In this document: in pieces, positions 18,898 to 27,588 of the stretch
How the letters are laid out: each line of letters begins with the position of its first letter
Numbering within the stretch: the first letter of the stretch is position 1
Source of the DNA: G047528285 sp047528285
GTDB lineage: Bacteria; Pseudomonadota; Gammaproteobacteria; Enterobacterales; Enterobacteriaceae
Length of the DNA: 64,000 bases
Direction: 5' to 3'
NCBI GenBank assembly: GCA_047528285.1
Contig: CP180022.1
Span: forward strand, 496,001-560,000
Program-made: the position numbers and the translations under genes
Notes under the pieces: generated by a model
What the model was told of the DNA's origin: nothing
What the model saw: only the letters and a program-made list of their open reading frames with translations
The model's database searches: none

Positions 18898-20541
18898 TTA
18901 CTGCACCCCTGCTAACACCTCACTCATGATATCTATTGCCTCTTTCTCAATTTGCAGACGATGCTCGGCACAAAGAAAACTTTCACAGTAAATTTTATAC
19001 GTTTCTTCAGTTCCGGAAGAGCGGATAGCAAACCAGCCATTTTTCGTTATCACCTTAACTCCACCAATAGAAACACCATTTCCCGGCGCTGCAATTAAGC
19101 GCGTGGTGATCAGATCGCCACCTAGCGTATTAACAGTAATCTGCTCTGGAAACAGTTTTGATAGAATCATTTTCTGTACTTGAGTAGCCGTCGCCTGAAT
19201 GCGGCTATAGCTGGTAGAACCAAATCGCTTAACTAAATTTTTATAATGTTGATGAGTATTTTTACCAGTCACAGCGGTGATTTCCGCCGCCAGAAGGCAC
19301 ATGATCATTCCGTCTTTATCAGTAGACCACGGCTGACGATTGAATTGCAGAAATGAGGCACCTGCGCTCTCTTCGCCACAAAAACCCAGACTTTCATCAA
19401 ACAAACCCTCTACAAACCACTTGAAACCTACCGGAACTTCCACCAGTCGACGCCCAAGGCTCTCAACCACACGATCAATCATAGCGCTAGATACAATCGT
19501 TTTACCTACGCCTACCCTACCACCCCATTGTGGGCGGTGCTTGAATAAATAGTTAATTGCTACCGCCAAATAATGATTCGATTTCATCAAGCCCGCAGAT
19601 GTAATAATGCCATGTCGATCATGGTCGGTATCATTAGCGAACGCTAAATCAAATTTATCGCGAAGCGCCAAAAGCCCCGCCATCGCTGATTTAGATGAAC
19701 AATCCATACGCATTATCCCATCATGATCAAGATGCATAAAGCGAAACGTCTGATCTACTCCTTCATTCACCAATGTCAAATCTAGCCGATAACGCTCAGC
19801 AATACGCTGCCAATAGGTAATTCCAGATCCACCAAGCGGATCGACACCCAATTTTAGCCCAGAATGTTGAATTGCTTGCATATCCACCATGTTCGCCAAC
19901 CCTTCCACATAGGGCTGCACGAGATCCTTGGCATGGATATAGGCACTTTGCCATGCTTTCTCTATCGTCAAGCGTTTAACGCCGCGAAGGTTATCAGCTA
20001 TAAGCGCATTTGCACGTTCTTCAATAACCTGGGTCACATTAGTTTCAGCAGGCCCACCATTAGGCAGATTATACTTAATTCCACCATCTTCCGGTGGATT
20101 ATGAGAAGGGGTGATAATAATTCCGTCGGCCTGCGCACTACCGCTTCGATTGTAAATCAAGATGGCATTAGAAATTGCTGGCGTCGGCGTATAATCATCA
20201 TCTATCTGCACAATCACCTCTACACCGTTGGCGGTTAGAACTTCTAGCACTGAGTTAAACGCTGGTTCAGAGAGTGCATGAGTATCTTTACCTACGTAGC
20301 ACGGACCCTTAATACACTGCTTGGCGCGCTCTTCTGCGATAGCCTGGCTGATAGCCAAAATATGGGCTTCGTTAAAACTATGACGTTCAGAGCTACCTCG
20401 ATGTCCTGAGGTTCCAAACTTTACCGCTTGAGCACTGTTCTCCGGATCGGGTTGTAATACATAATACTGCGATATTAATCGTGCTACATTAATTAAATCA
20501 CTCGGTCTAGCACGCTGTCCGGCTCGGGGATGATTAGGCAT
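18898..20541 (-). CDS. pgm: Phosphoglucomutase
   Basis: Interconverts glucose 1-phosphate and glucose 6-phosphate, linking glycolysis to UDP-glucose and envelope sugars. 547 residues against 546 in E. coli. Visible: KFGTSGHRGS near the N-terminus, the phosphoserine loop TPSHNPPEDGG (about residue 145), the metal-binding ANDTDHDRHG (E. coli ANDPDYDRHG), the sugar-binding CGEESAGAS, and the phosphate-binding RSSGTEETYKIY near the C-terminus. The start matches the E. coli N-terminus and has a CGGAA upstream. In E. coli seqA precedes pgm; here the upstream 700 bases hold no gene. Confidence 0.97.
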   Translation of the reverse strand: MPNHPRAGQRARPSDLINVARLISQYYVLQPDPENSAQAVKFGTSGHRGSSERHSFNEAHILAISQAIAEERAKQCIKGPCYVGKDTHALSEPAFNSVLEVLTANGVEVIVQIDDDYTPTPAISNAILIYNRSGSAQADGIIITPSHNPPEDGGIKYNLPNGGPAETNVTQVIEERANALIADNLRGVKRLTIEKAWQSAYIHAKDLVQPYVEGLANMVDMQAIQHSGLKLGVDPLGGSGITYWQRIAERYRLDLTLVNEGVDQTFRFMHLDHDGIMRMDCSSKSAMAGLLALRDKFDLAFANDTDHDRHGIITSAGLMKSNHYLAVAINYLFKHRPQWGGRVGVGKTIVSSAMIDRVVESLGRRLVEVPVGFKWFVEGLFDESLGFCGEESAGASFLQFNRQPWSTDKDGMIMCLLAAEITAVTGKNTHQHYKNLVKRFGSTSYSRIQATATQVQKMILSKLFPEQITVNTLGGDLITTRLIAAPGNGVSIGGVKVITKNGWFAIRSSGTEETYKIYCESFLCAEHRLQIEKEAIDIMSEVLAGVQ

Positions 20542-21236
20542 TGATTTTTCCGTTACTAGTCATGAAATTTAAAATCGCGATTCAGAGTTATTAATAAAAT
20601 ACATCATTTAATGTTTTAAAAAAAATACATAGCAAAAATTAATATTTTAAACCTGTTTGTAGAGAAATAGATGAGGTTTAATATAATAGTCATACGGTAT
20701 AAAATCGACCAAGGCTATATCTATAATCAGTATTTAAAATACGTTATTAGCTTTTTTACTTTATACCATCAAGAATAGCGTGAAATTAACACTGGGCCAT
20801 ATACAAGACATGCATAGATATGCATAATGCATATCTATGCATGAAAGACTACTTCAAACATATTCAGAATTATCCTGAATATTGTTCTGATACATTTTAA
20901 AAATTAAGCTAAATAAATTATAAAAAATATAAACACCCAACCGGATGTTAAATCAGGTTTTCTGATAGCAATCAACAATCACTACCAACAAACCTGAGTC
21001 ATGTCTCAAATTCATAATTGTATATTTTATCACTATCATGCAGTGTTTTAACTATATTCATATAAGAATGAACCATAAAACCGATAGAATTTTCTATAAA
21101 AATTATTGCATAGGTTACAATACTAGCTGGCGTACTACTATTGAAAGTAGTTTTGTCTATTAAGAACATACACAGCAAGCTAGAAATAGCAAGAAAATCT
21201 TGTCCCTATGTTATGAATGGAAATTTCGATAAAAGT
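20542..21236. other. Non-coding stretch between thiI and pgm
   Basis: About 700 bases between the 3' end of thiI and the 5' end of pgm, both on the minus strand. No seqA or other gene is recognisable. The one strong feature is the long perfect inverted repeat at 20809-20843, listed separately. Confidence 0.6.
20809..20843. repeat. Long perfect inverted repeat (16-base arms)
   Basis: Arms CATGCATAGATATGCA (20809-20824) and its exact complement (20828-20843) flank a three-base loop TAA. It lies about 400 bases beyond the 3' end of thiI and 270 bases before pgm. No T-run follows on either strand, so it is not a typical intrinsic terminator. Origin and role unknown. Confidence 0.85.
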
Positions 21237-22691
21237 TTAAAGTGGGTTATAAACCTTAACATTATGAAATCCCAACTCACGCAAATAAAGGGCTTGCAAA
21301 TGGCTCATTACACCACGATCGCAATATAGCAAATAGCACTTACTCTGATCTAGATTTCTGAATTGACTACCTAATTTATAAAACGGCAATGTATTTACCA
21401 CTATATTTTTTAAGCTTAACGGACTTCCTTTCTGTTCATCCAGCGATCGGATATCTAATATGATATCACTACTACCCAATTCAAGGATTGTTTTTACTTC
21501 AGTGACAGGCGCAGTAATTTCCTCGATAATAATATTACGGATATCTAGGATCTTCACCTGGGCTATCGCCGTATTCAGTACAGCACAATCAAATTTTGCC
21601 TCTTCCTGTTCTATGCGGTTTTTTACTGCTCTAACAGTTGGATTTTTAGAAATTACTCCGCAATATTCAGGTATGGTTTTAGAATACTCTTCCGTACCAA
21701 TCTGTCGCGCCAACTTGATTATATCCTCTTTATCATGAGAGATTAGCGGACGTAAGATCAACGTATCTGAGACGTCATCAATCAAACGCAAATTAGTCAG
21801 CGTCTGGCTAGAAACCTGCCCTAATGCCTCACCAGTAACCAAAGCCTGAATACCGTATCGTTCCGCGATAGCTGATGCTGCACGTACCATCATACGTTTT
21901 AAAATCACCCCCATCTGACTAATATCTACCTTTACCAGGATTTCATTCACGACTGGTATAAAATCAAAAGAAACAAAACGTACTTTATGTGATAGGCCAA
22001 AACGTTTCCATAAATGATTAGCTACCTGGCGGACACCAATTTCATGAGCTGCACCGCCAAGATTAAAAAAGCAATAGTGCACCCGACAACCACGGCGCAT
22101 TAACATATAGCTAGAGACGCCGGAATCGAAGCCGCCGGAAATTAGCGATAACACATCTCCCTGGGTGCCAATAGGGAAACCACAGAGACCTTCGAGGCGC
22201 TCGATTATCAATAACAACCGATCGTTATAAATTTCCAACAAAATCTTTGCATCTGGATGGGTTAATTCAACAGTGGTATTTTTTACATGCTCCTTTAAAC
22301 CGCCTCCAACATAGCACTCTACTTCCTGGGAAGTAAAATCATGCATTCCACGACGCTTGACTCGCACGCAAAAACTTTTTCCTACTAGACTATCCTTATA
22401 CATCGCTAAAGTTTGCAGATAAATATCGTGAAGATCCAGCCATGGCCGCTCTTCTAGTAAAAATATGTGATGAATACCGGGAATACGTGTCAAGACGTCA
22501 GCTACTTGTGAACGATGTTCTGGATCTTCGATGCGCACCTCAATATAATCCCAATGACGTACCACCGCCACTGACTCGTCGAAATATTTAAGAATATTGC
22601 GAATATTACTAGTGAGTATTTTTATAAAACGCAACCGTACAGATTGACTTTTTATCGTGATTTCCGGAAACAGTTTGATGATAAATTTCAT
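21237..22691 (-). CDS. thiI: tRNA 4-thiouridine synthase / sulfurtransferase
   Basis: Transfers sulfur from IscS to uridine 8 of tRNA and, in E. coli, to ThiS for thiazole synthesis. From the ATG at 22691 the protein is 484 aa (E. coli 482) and begins MKFIIKLFPEI as in E. coli; upstream ATGs (to 22724) add 11 residues without counterpart. Order: NFLD, THUMP (about 60-165), PP-loop ATPase with SGGFDSGVSS, and C-terminal rhodanese domain. Both catalytic cysteines are present, in PEYCGVISK and in LLYCDRGVMS, so both functions look possible. thiI-xseB-ispA-dxs is a conserved neighbourhood with thiI divergent. Confidence 0.96.
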   Translation of the reverse strand: MKFIIKLFPEITIKSQSVRLRFIKILTSNIRNILKYFDESVAVVRHWDYIEVRIEDPEHRSQVADVLTRIPGIHHIFLLEERPWLDLHDIYLQTLAMYKDSLVGKSFCVRVKRRGMHDFTSQEVECYVGGGLKEHVKNTTVELTHPDAKILLEIYNDRLLLIIERLEGLCGFPIGTQGDVLSLISGGFDSGVSSYMLMRRGCRVHYCFFNLGGAAHEIGVRQVANHLWKRFGLSHKVRFVSFDFIPVVNEILVKVDISQMGVILKRMMVRAASAIAERYGIQALVTGEALGQVSSQTLTNLRLIDDVSDTLILRPLISHDKEDIIKLARQIGTEEYSKTIPEYCGVISKNPTVRAVKNRIEQEEAKFDCAVLNTAIAQVKILDIRNIIIEEITAPVTEVKTILELGSSDIILDIRSLDEQKGSPLSLKNIVVNTLPFYKLGSQFRNLDQSKCYLLYCDRGVMSHLQALYLRELGFHNVKVYNPL

Positions 22692-22924
22692 AGCGATAAT
22701 CATTATTTTATTCATATAAGGCATATGCGTCGCAACACATTATATCATTGGTTAGTAACCTAAAATCATCTTAAATTTTAAAATCTTTTTTGGGGGGCAA
22801 AACATTGTAATTCTACCATTTTATGCTGTGATATTAAGACGCAATCTGCTAATCAGTGTACTCTAAGCTAACTGTAGCTTATCATTATTTATCGCCTGCG
22901 CTTTTCAATAAAAAAATACAAACC

Positions 22925-23088
22925 ATGAAAAAAAAATAAAACCACTTGCAAGTTTTAAGGCTAAACTGAAAGAATTGAAACAGATAGGCCCTCATCTTAA
23001 ATCTAGCAAGATACCCGTGGTACAAGTACTTAACGAATTTCAGCAATGCATGAAACTAGGCGAAAGGATCAAAAAATGCAATAGTTAG
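22925..23088 (+). pseudogene. xseB: Exonuclease VII small subunit relic, broken at a poly-A run
   Basis: Lies between thiI and ispA, exactly where xseB sits in E. coli. ATG at 22925 is followed by nine A and then a stop (TAAAA) in that frame. The next frame, from 22939, runs open to a TAG at 23086 and reads KPLASFKAKLKELKQI, then VVQVLNEFQQCMKLGE, matching PASFEKALSELEQI and EEALNEFERGVQLARQ of XseB. One extra A in the run would fuse the two parts into a protein of about 54 residues. The tail after KLGE is short compared with E. coli (80 aa) and degenerate, so I judge it a pseudogene, possibly partly rescued by slippage. XseB is only useful with XseA, not in this window. Confidence 0.8.
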
Positions 23089-23164
23089 AGCAATAAATAC
23101 AACCTTTCTTGAATGCTACTCCAAACGCGCCTTTTACTCCATTCTCAACGGCAAATAAAGAATT

Positions 23165-24067
23165 ATGACTAATTTCGCACGCGCACTTGCAGATAGCCGC
23201 CAACAGGTAGATTCAGCGCTGGAACATTTTTTTCGCATACTTCCAAGTCAAAATTCCAAACTTATGCAAGCTATACGATACGGGGCTTTACTTGGTGGAA
23301 AACGGTTGCGACCCTTTTTGGTTTACCAAACTGCCCGGCTATTCGGCCTCACCGCCGAAAACCTTGATGCACCGGCAGCCGCAATTGAGTGTATGCATGC
23401 CTATTCACTAATTCACGATGATTTGCCTTCTATGGATAACGATGCGCTGCGCCGCGGGTTTCCGACCTGCCATGTTAAATTCGGTGAAACTACCGCCATA
23501 CTAGCAGGCAATGCGCTGCAGACCCTGGCCTTTAGTATTTTAGCTGATGCAGACATGCCAAAGGTATCCTTGCAAAATAGGTTGAAAATGATTTCGACCC
23601 TTGCCTCCGCTAGTGGTGCCAACGGCATGTGTCTCGGTCAAGCGCTAGATTTAGCGGCGGAAAGACAGCAGGTATCCGCGGCAAGATTAAAAAGAATTCA
23701 TTGGTACAAAACCGGAGCCCTTATTCGCGCAGCAGTACAAATGGGCGTATTAGCAGCCGGTCAACACGGCAGCCCAGTACAACACTATCTCGATCGTTTT
23801 GCCGCTGCTATCGGGCTAGCTTTCCAAGTACAGAATGATATTCTTGATGTGATTGGAGACACAAAAACCACCGGAAAACGACAGGGGGCGGATCAAAAAT
23901 CAGGAAAAAGCACTTATCCTGCCCTCTTGGGGCTGAAACTGGCACAAGCCAAGGCTTATGCCCTATATCATGAATCGCTAGCATCCTTAGAATATGTCAC
24001 GATACTCGGTTATGATACTGGAACGCTTGTAGCACTAGCGCGCTATATTATTGAGCGTGATAAATAA
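23165..24067 (+). CDS. ispA: Farnesyl diphosphate synthase
   Basis: Condenses DMAPP and IPP to geranyl and farnesyl diphosphate for undecaprenyl phosphate and quinone side chains. 300 residues (E. coli 299). Visible: GGKRLRPFLVY, the first aspartate-rich motif DDLPSMDND with LRRG, the KTGALIRAA segment, and the second aspartate-rich motif. That second motif reads NDILD (residue 224 is Asn, codon AAT at 23834) where E. coli has DDILD. The substituted Asp takes part in Mg2+-diphosphate binding in this family, so activity may be changed. AAAGAA precedes the ATG. dxs follows after 36 bases, so the two are probably cotranscribed. Confidence 0.97.
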   Translation: MTNFARALADSRQQVDSALEHFFRILPSQNSKLMQAIRYGALLGGKRLRPFLVYQTARLFGLTAENLDAPAAAIECMHAYSLIHDDLPSMDNDALRRGFPTCHVKFGETTAILAGNALQTLAFSILADADMPKVSLQNRLKMISTLASASGANGMCLGQALDLAAERQQVSAARLKRIHWYKTGALIRAAVQMGVLAAGQHGSPVQHYLDRFAAAIGLAFQVQNDILDVIGDTKTTGKRQGADQKSGKSTYPALLGLKLAQAKAYALYHESLASLEYVTILGYDTGTLVALARYIIERDK

Positions 24068-24103
24068 ATGTTACAGTGCCTACACCTCAAAGATGAGTAT
24101 TCC

Positions 24104-25969
24104 ATGAGTCTTGATAAAAAGAAATATCCAACGCTGATCCTAGCAGATAATCCTATGGAATTACGCCAATTACCACAAGAAAGTCTGATAGCACTGTGTA
24201 ACGAGCTTCGACAGTTTTTGCTTGATAGCGTTAGCCGATCAAGCGGGCATTTTGCCTCAGGGCTTGGGGCAATCGAAATAACAGTAGCCTTGCATTACGT
24301 TTATAATACCCCATTCGATCAACTAATTTGGGATGTCGGCCATCAAGCGTATCCGCATAAAATCTTGACAGGACGTCGGGAGCAGATTGCCACTATCCGC
24401 CAGAGTAACGGTCTTCATCCCTTTCCTTGGCGTGGTGAAAGCAAATATGACCACCTATCAGTAGGCCATGCCTCGACTTCCCTTAGCGCCGGTCTCGGCA
24501 TGGCTGTAGCGGCAGAGCATGAAAAATTAGGCCGTCACACTGTATGTGTTATCGGCGATGGCGCCATTACCGCCGGTATGGCATTCGAAGCTATGAATCA
24601 CGCCGGCGATATCAAACCTGATTTACTAGTGATACTAAATGATAACGAAATGTCTATTTCAGAAAACGTCGGAGCACTCAATAATCACCTGGCGAAAATT
24701 CTATCCGGAAAACTCTACTCTACCTTTCGCGAAGGGAGTAAAAAGGTTCTCTCCGGAATCCCACCAATTAGAGAGCTACTGAAGCGCACCGAAGAACATA
24801 TTAAAGGTATGGTAATTCCACCAGGAACGCTGTTCGAGGAGCTAGGATTTAACTATATAGGCCCGATAAACGGACATGATCTCATCGGTCTTGTGAAGAC
24901 ACTAAAAAACATGCGTTTAAAAAAAGGGCCACAGCTACTACACATCATAACAAAAAAAGGCCGCGGGTATATGCCAGCCGAGCAAGATCCTATCAGTTGG
25001 CATGCAGTGCCGAAATTCGATCCACAAATCGGAACCTTACCAAAAAACGGTGATATATACCCTTCCTACTCGGCTATTTTCGGCGACTGGCTATGCGCCA
25101 CTGCCGCCAGCGATGAGAAATTAATGGCGATCACACCGGCTATGCGCGAAGGATCCGGCCTGGTCGCTTTTTCTCGACAGTACCCACAGCAGTATTTTGA
25201 TGTAGCCATTGCTGAGCAGCATGCTGTTACCTTTGCTGCTGGCCTTGCGATTGGCGGTTATAATCCGGTGGTTGCCATCTATTCTACCTTTTTACAACGT
25301 GCATACGATCAAGTTATCCATGACGTGGCGATTCAGAATCTTCCAGTGCTGTTTGCAATTGATCGCGGCGGCATAGTTGGTGCTGATGGCCAGACTCACC
25401 AGGGAGCGTTTGATCTCTCTTACCTGCGCTGTATTCCCAATATGATCATCATGACTCCGAGTGATGAAAACGAGTGCAGGCTGATGCTTCATACGGGGTA
25501 TAACTACCGGAAAAATCCAATCGCGGTACGTTATCCGCGCGGTCATGGTACCGGCGCTATTCTTAGCGACCTGTATGAATTACCAATTGGCAAGGGGGTA
25601 ATACACCGCCATGGATCTGAAATCGCAATCCTTAATTTCGGAACATTGTTGCCTCAAGCCACGATTGCAGCGAAATCGCTGAATGCGACACTAGTGGATA
25701 TGCGCTTTGTTAAACCATTTGACATCTCCATAATTAGGGAAATGGCTGCCAACCATCAGGCGCTAGTGACGATTGAGGAAAACTCCATCATTGGAGGAGC
25801 AGGCAGCGGTGTAAACGAATATGTTATGTATCAGCGAATACAAGTACCAGTATTAAACATTGGTTTGCCAGATTATTTCATTCCTCATGGTGGACAAGAG
25901 GAAATCCGCGAAAATCTTGGCCTCGATGGGGTGGGGATCTGCCGAAAAATTGAAAAATGGCTTTCATAA
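24104..25969 (+). CDS. dxs: 1-deoxy-D-xylulose-5-phosphate synthase
   Basis: First enzyme of the MEP isoprenoid pathway: joins pyruvate and glyceraldehyde 3-phosphate with thiamine diphosphate. The ATG at 24104 gives 621 aa (E. coli 620) and an N-terminus aligned with MSFDIAKYPTL; an earlier in-frame ATG at 24068, one base after the ispA stop, adds 12 unsupported residues. Visible: DVGHQAYPHK, the ThDP motif GDGAITAGMAFEAMN ending in NDNEMSIS, the catalytic glutamate region AIAEQHAVTFAAG, and C-terminal VEENSIIGGAGSGVNE. One residue is inserted relative to E. coli (VIPPGTLF against VVPGTLF). Confidence 0.97.
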   Translation: MSLDKKKYPTLILADNPMELRQLPQESLIALCNELRQFLLDSVSRSSGHFASGLGAIEITVALHYVYNTPFDQLIWDVGHQAYPHKILTGRREQIATIRQSNGLHPFPWRGESKYDHLSVGHASTSLSAGLGMAVAAEHEKLGRHTVCVIGDGAITAGMAFEAMNHAGDIKPDLLVILNDNEMSISENVGALNNHLAKILSGKLYSTFREGSKKVLSGIPPIRELLKRTEEHIKGMVIPPGTLFEELGFNYIGPINGHDLIGLVKTLKNMRLKKGPQLLHIITKKGRGYMPAEQDPISWHAVPKFDPQIGTLPKNGDIYPSYSAIFGDWLCATAASDEKLMAITPAMREGSGLVAFSRQYPQQYFDVAIAEQHAVTFAAGLAIGGYNPVVAIYSTFLQRAYDQVIHDVAIQNLPVLFAIDRGGIVGADGQTHQGAFDLSYLRCIPNMIIMTPSDENECRLMLHTGYNYRKNPIAVRYPRGHGTGAILSDLYELPIGKGVIHRHGSEIAILNFGTLLPQATIAAKSLNATLVDMRFVKPFDISIIREMAANHQALVTIEENSIIGGAGSGVNEYVMYQRIQVPVLNIGLPDYFIPHGGQEEIRENLGLDGVGICRKIEKWLS

Positions 25970-26109
25970 AAGCAGACCATATCAAAACAAAATGCACGGT
26001 AAGCTTAGAAAAATTCCAGCAATAAGAAATATATTTTTTGCGTGGGGTTTTCTATTTATGGGATAATCTAGCTTAAATAATTTGAAATTGAGCAATACAG
26101 TACGAGGAG

Positions 26110-26135
26110 CTGCTTATATAAGCAGGTTATTTTTT
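26110..26135 (+). terminator. Probable dxs terminator
   Basis: Palindrome CTGCTTAT/ATAAGCAG at 26110-26125 is followed by a T-rich tail (GTTATTTTTTC). It lies 140 bases after dxs and fits the end of the ispA-dxs transcript. The rest of the 390-base gap between dxs and hinT holds nothing recognisable. Confidence 0.55.
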
Positions 26136-26360
26136 CATATGCTATAAAAAATATCAAAAAATATTTATTTATATAACACTTTATTTTATTATCATCAAAA
26201 AAAATAAAAAGACAAAAATTCCCATATATCCTATTATTAACTCCCCATGTTATGCAAACATATATCATATGTGATAATTTTAATAACAATAATATTTAAT
26301 AAAATAAACAGTTTCTACTCATGTTTTCCTTACAACCTAACTGAAAATAAGGAACCCGTC

Positions 26361-26708
26361 ATGGCCGAAGAAACCATCTTTAGTAAAATTATTCGCCGGG
26401 AGATTCCAACGGATATCCTATATCAGGATGATTTAGTTACTGCCTTCCGCGACATCAATCCTAAAGCACCTTCTCATATTGTGATTGTGACTAACCTGCT
26501 TATTCCAACTGTCAATGATGTCACTAGCGATCATGAAGCGGCTCTGGGGCGTTTGTTCACCGTCGCATCGAAAATTGCCCGACAAGAGGGCATAGATAAG
26601 AAGGGATATCGGTTAATAATAAATTGCAACCCACATAGTGGGCAAGAAATTTATCACCTACACCTGCATCTTTTAGGCGGGAAACCACTTGGTCCCCTAA
26701 TAGCGTGA
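26361..26708 (+). CDS. hinT: Purine nucleoside phosphoramidase (HIT family)
   Basis: Histidine-triad hydrolase that cleaves adenosine phosphoramidates and aminoacyl-adenylates. From the ATG at 26361 (AAGGAA seven bases before) it is 115 residues, beginning MAEETIFSKIIRREIP exactly as in E. coli (119 aa). The frame is open upstream to 26247, but the extra residues are AT-rich and unlike the family. The triad motif reads YHLHLHLLGG. The last four residues of the E. coli protein are missing. hinT and lpoB are neighbours in E. coli with ycfL between; here ycfL is gone. Confidence 0.95.
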   Translation: MAEETIFSKIIRREIPTDILYQDDLVTAFRDINPKAPSHIVIVTNLLIPTVNDVTSDHEAALGRLFTVASKIARQEGIDKKGYRLIINCNPHSGQEIYHLHLHLLGGKPLGPLIA

Positions 26709-27033
26709 TGCATTAAAAAATATCGTTTTAGCGCCTTGAATTACCTATAGCTATTACTAATTCCCCCGAAAACTTTAGTAGAAAGTAGGTAGCGACTAGA
26801 TACGCCGCCTATAACCCTATTGAATAATGATCTTCTCGTACCGGTTACTCGTACCTTACAAGTTTTAAGTGATATAATCTAAATAATCAGATCAGTCATA
26901 TCTTTCGTTGTCATATGAAGTTAATTATACCTCCTTAATAACAATGAAGTAAGGTGGGATACAGTGAATTATAATTTGAAAGTCCAATATGCCACCTTCT
27001 TTTTTCAAAGAAGGCTCAACCTAATCCACTACA
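26709..27033. other. Gap between hinT and lpoB (expected ycfL site)
   Basis: 325 bases. In E. coli the small lipoprotein gene ycfL lies between hinT and lpoB. I see no frame or fragment that I can match to it. The DNA is AT-rich with a few less biased patches near 26780-26860. Confidence 0.5.
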
Positions 27034-27588
27034 ATGAAAAATATTTCCTTAATCATATTTGTATTGCTGCTAATTAGCTGTACCAGCCAATCTCTAGAGA
27101 AGCGGCTAGCCGTAGTACTGGTAGAAGCGACACCGACTAATAGCCAGCCAGTGCCTACTCCACCAAAAATAAAAACCATTGATTGGCAGTCAAGCTTGTT
27201 ATCCATGGTGCAACAACTGCAGGCAGTAGATGGCATTGATAATGATAGCTTACTGCTAGTAAATACTATGCAAAATGCTACAAACGGAATCATACAAACC
27301 GGAAAAGCCACTGCCGTACTTAACCACCTTATTGCAAATGCCAACAGCAAGTTTCAGTTGATCGACGCAGACAAACTGAACACAGCTCGTCAAAAGTTGA
27401 AGATTTCTGCTGACGACAGTCTGGAGTCACGCAGCAAAGCTGTAGGCCTGGCGCGCCAGCTGAATGCAAAATATGTACTTTACAGCACAGCTATAGGAGA
27501 TGTGAAATTCCTGAAACTTAATCTTCAGCTGATACTAGTGAAAACAGGCGAGATTATCTGGTTTAGCAACAGCGCTGCTGAAAACTGA
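27034..27588 (+). CDS. lpoB: Outer-membrane lipoprotein activator of PBP1B
   Basis: Outer-membrane lipoprotein that reaches through the peptidoglycan to stimulate the synthase PBP1B (MrcB). 184 residues against 213 in E. coli. A signal peptide ends in the lipobox LLISC (Cys16). The proline-rich linker is shortened to a short TPTNSQPVPTPPK stretch. The globular domain aligns over its length: SLLLVNTMQNATNG, DSLESRSKAVGLARQL, KYVLYSTAIGDV and LVKTGEIIW. A shorter linker could reflect a thinner periplasm. A perfect hairpin (CTGATCGC/GCGATCAG, 27585-27607) overlaps the stop codon without a T-run. Confidence 0.9.
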   Translation: MKNISLIIFVLLLISCTSQSLEKRLAVVLVEATPTNSQPVPTPPKIKTIDWQSSLLSMVQQLQAVDGIDNDSLLLVNTMQNATNGIIQTGKATAVLNHLIANANSKFQLIDADKLNTARQKLKISADDSLESRSKAVGLARQLNAKYVLYSTAIGDVKFLKLNLQLILVKTGEIIWFSNSAAEN

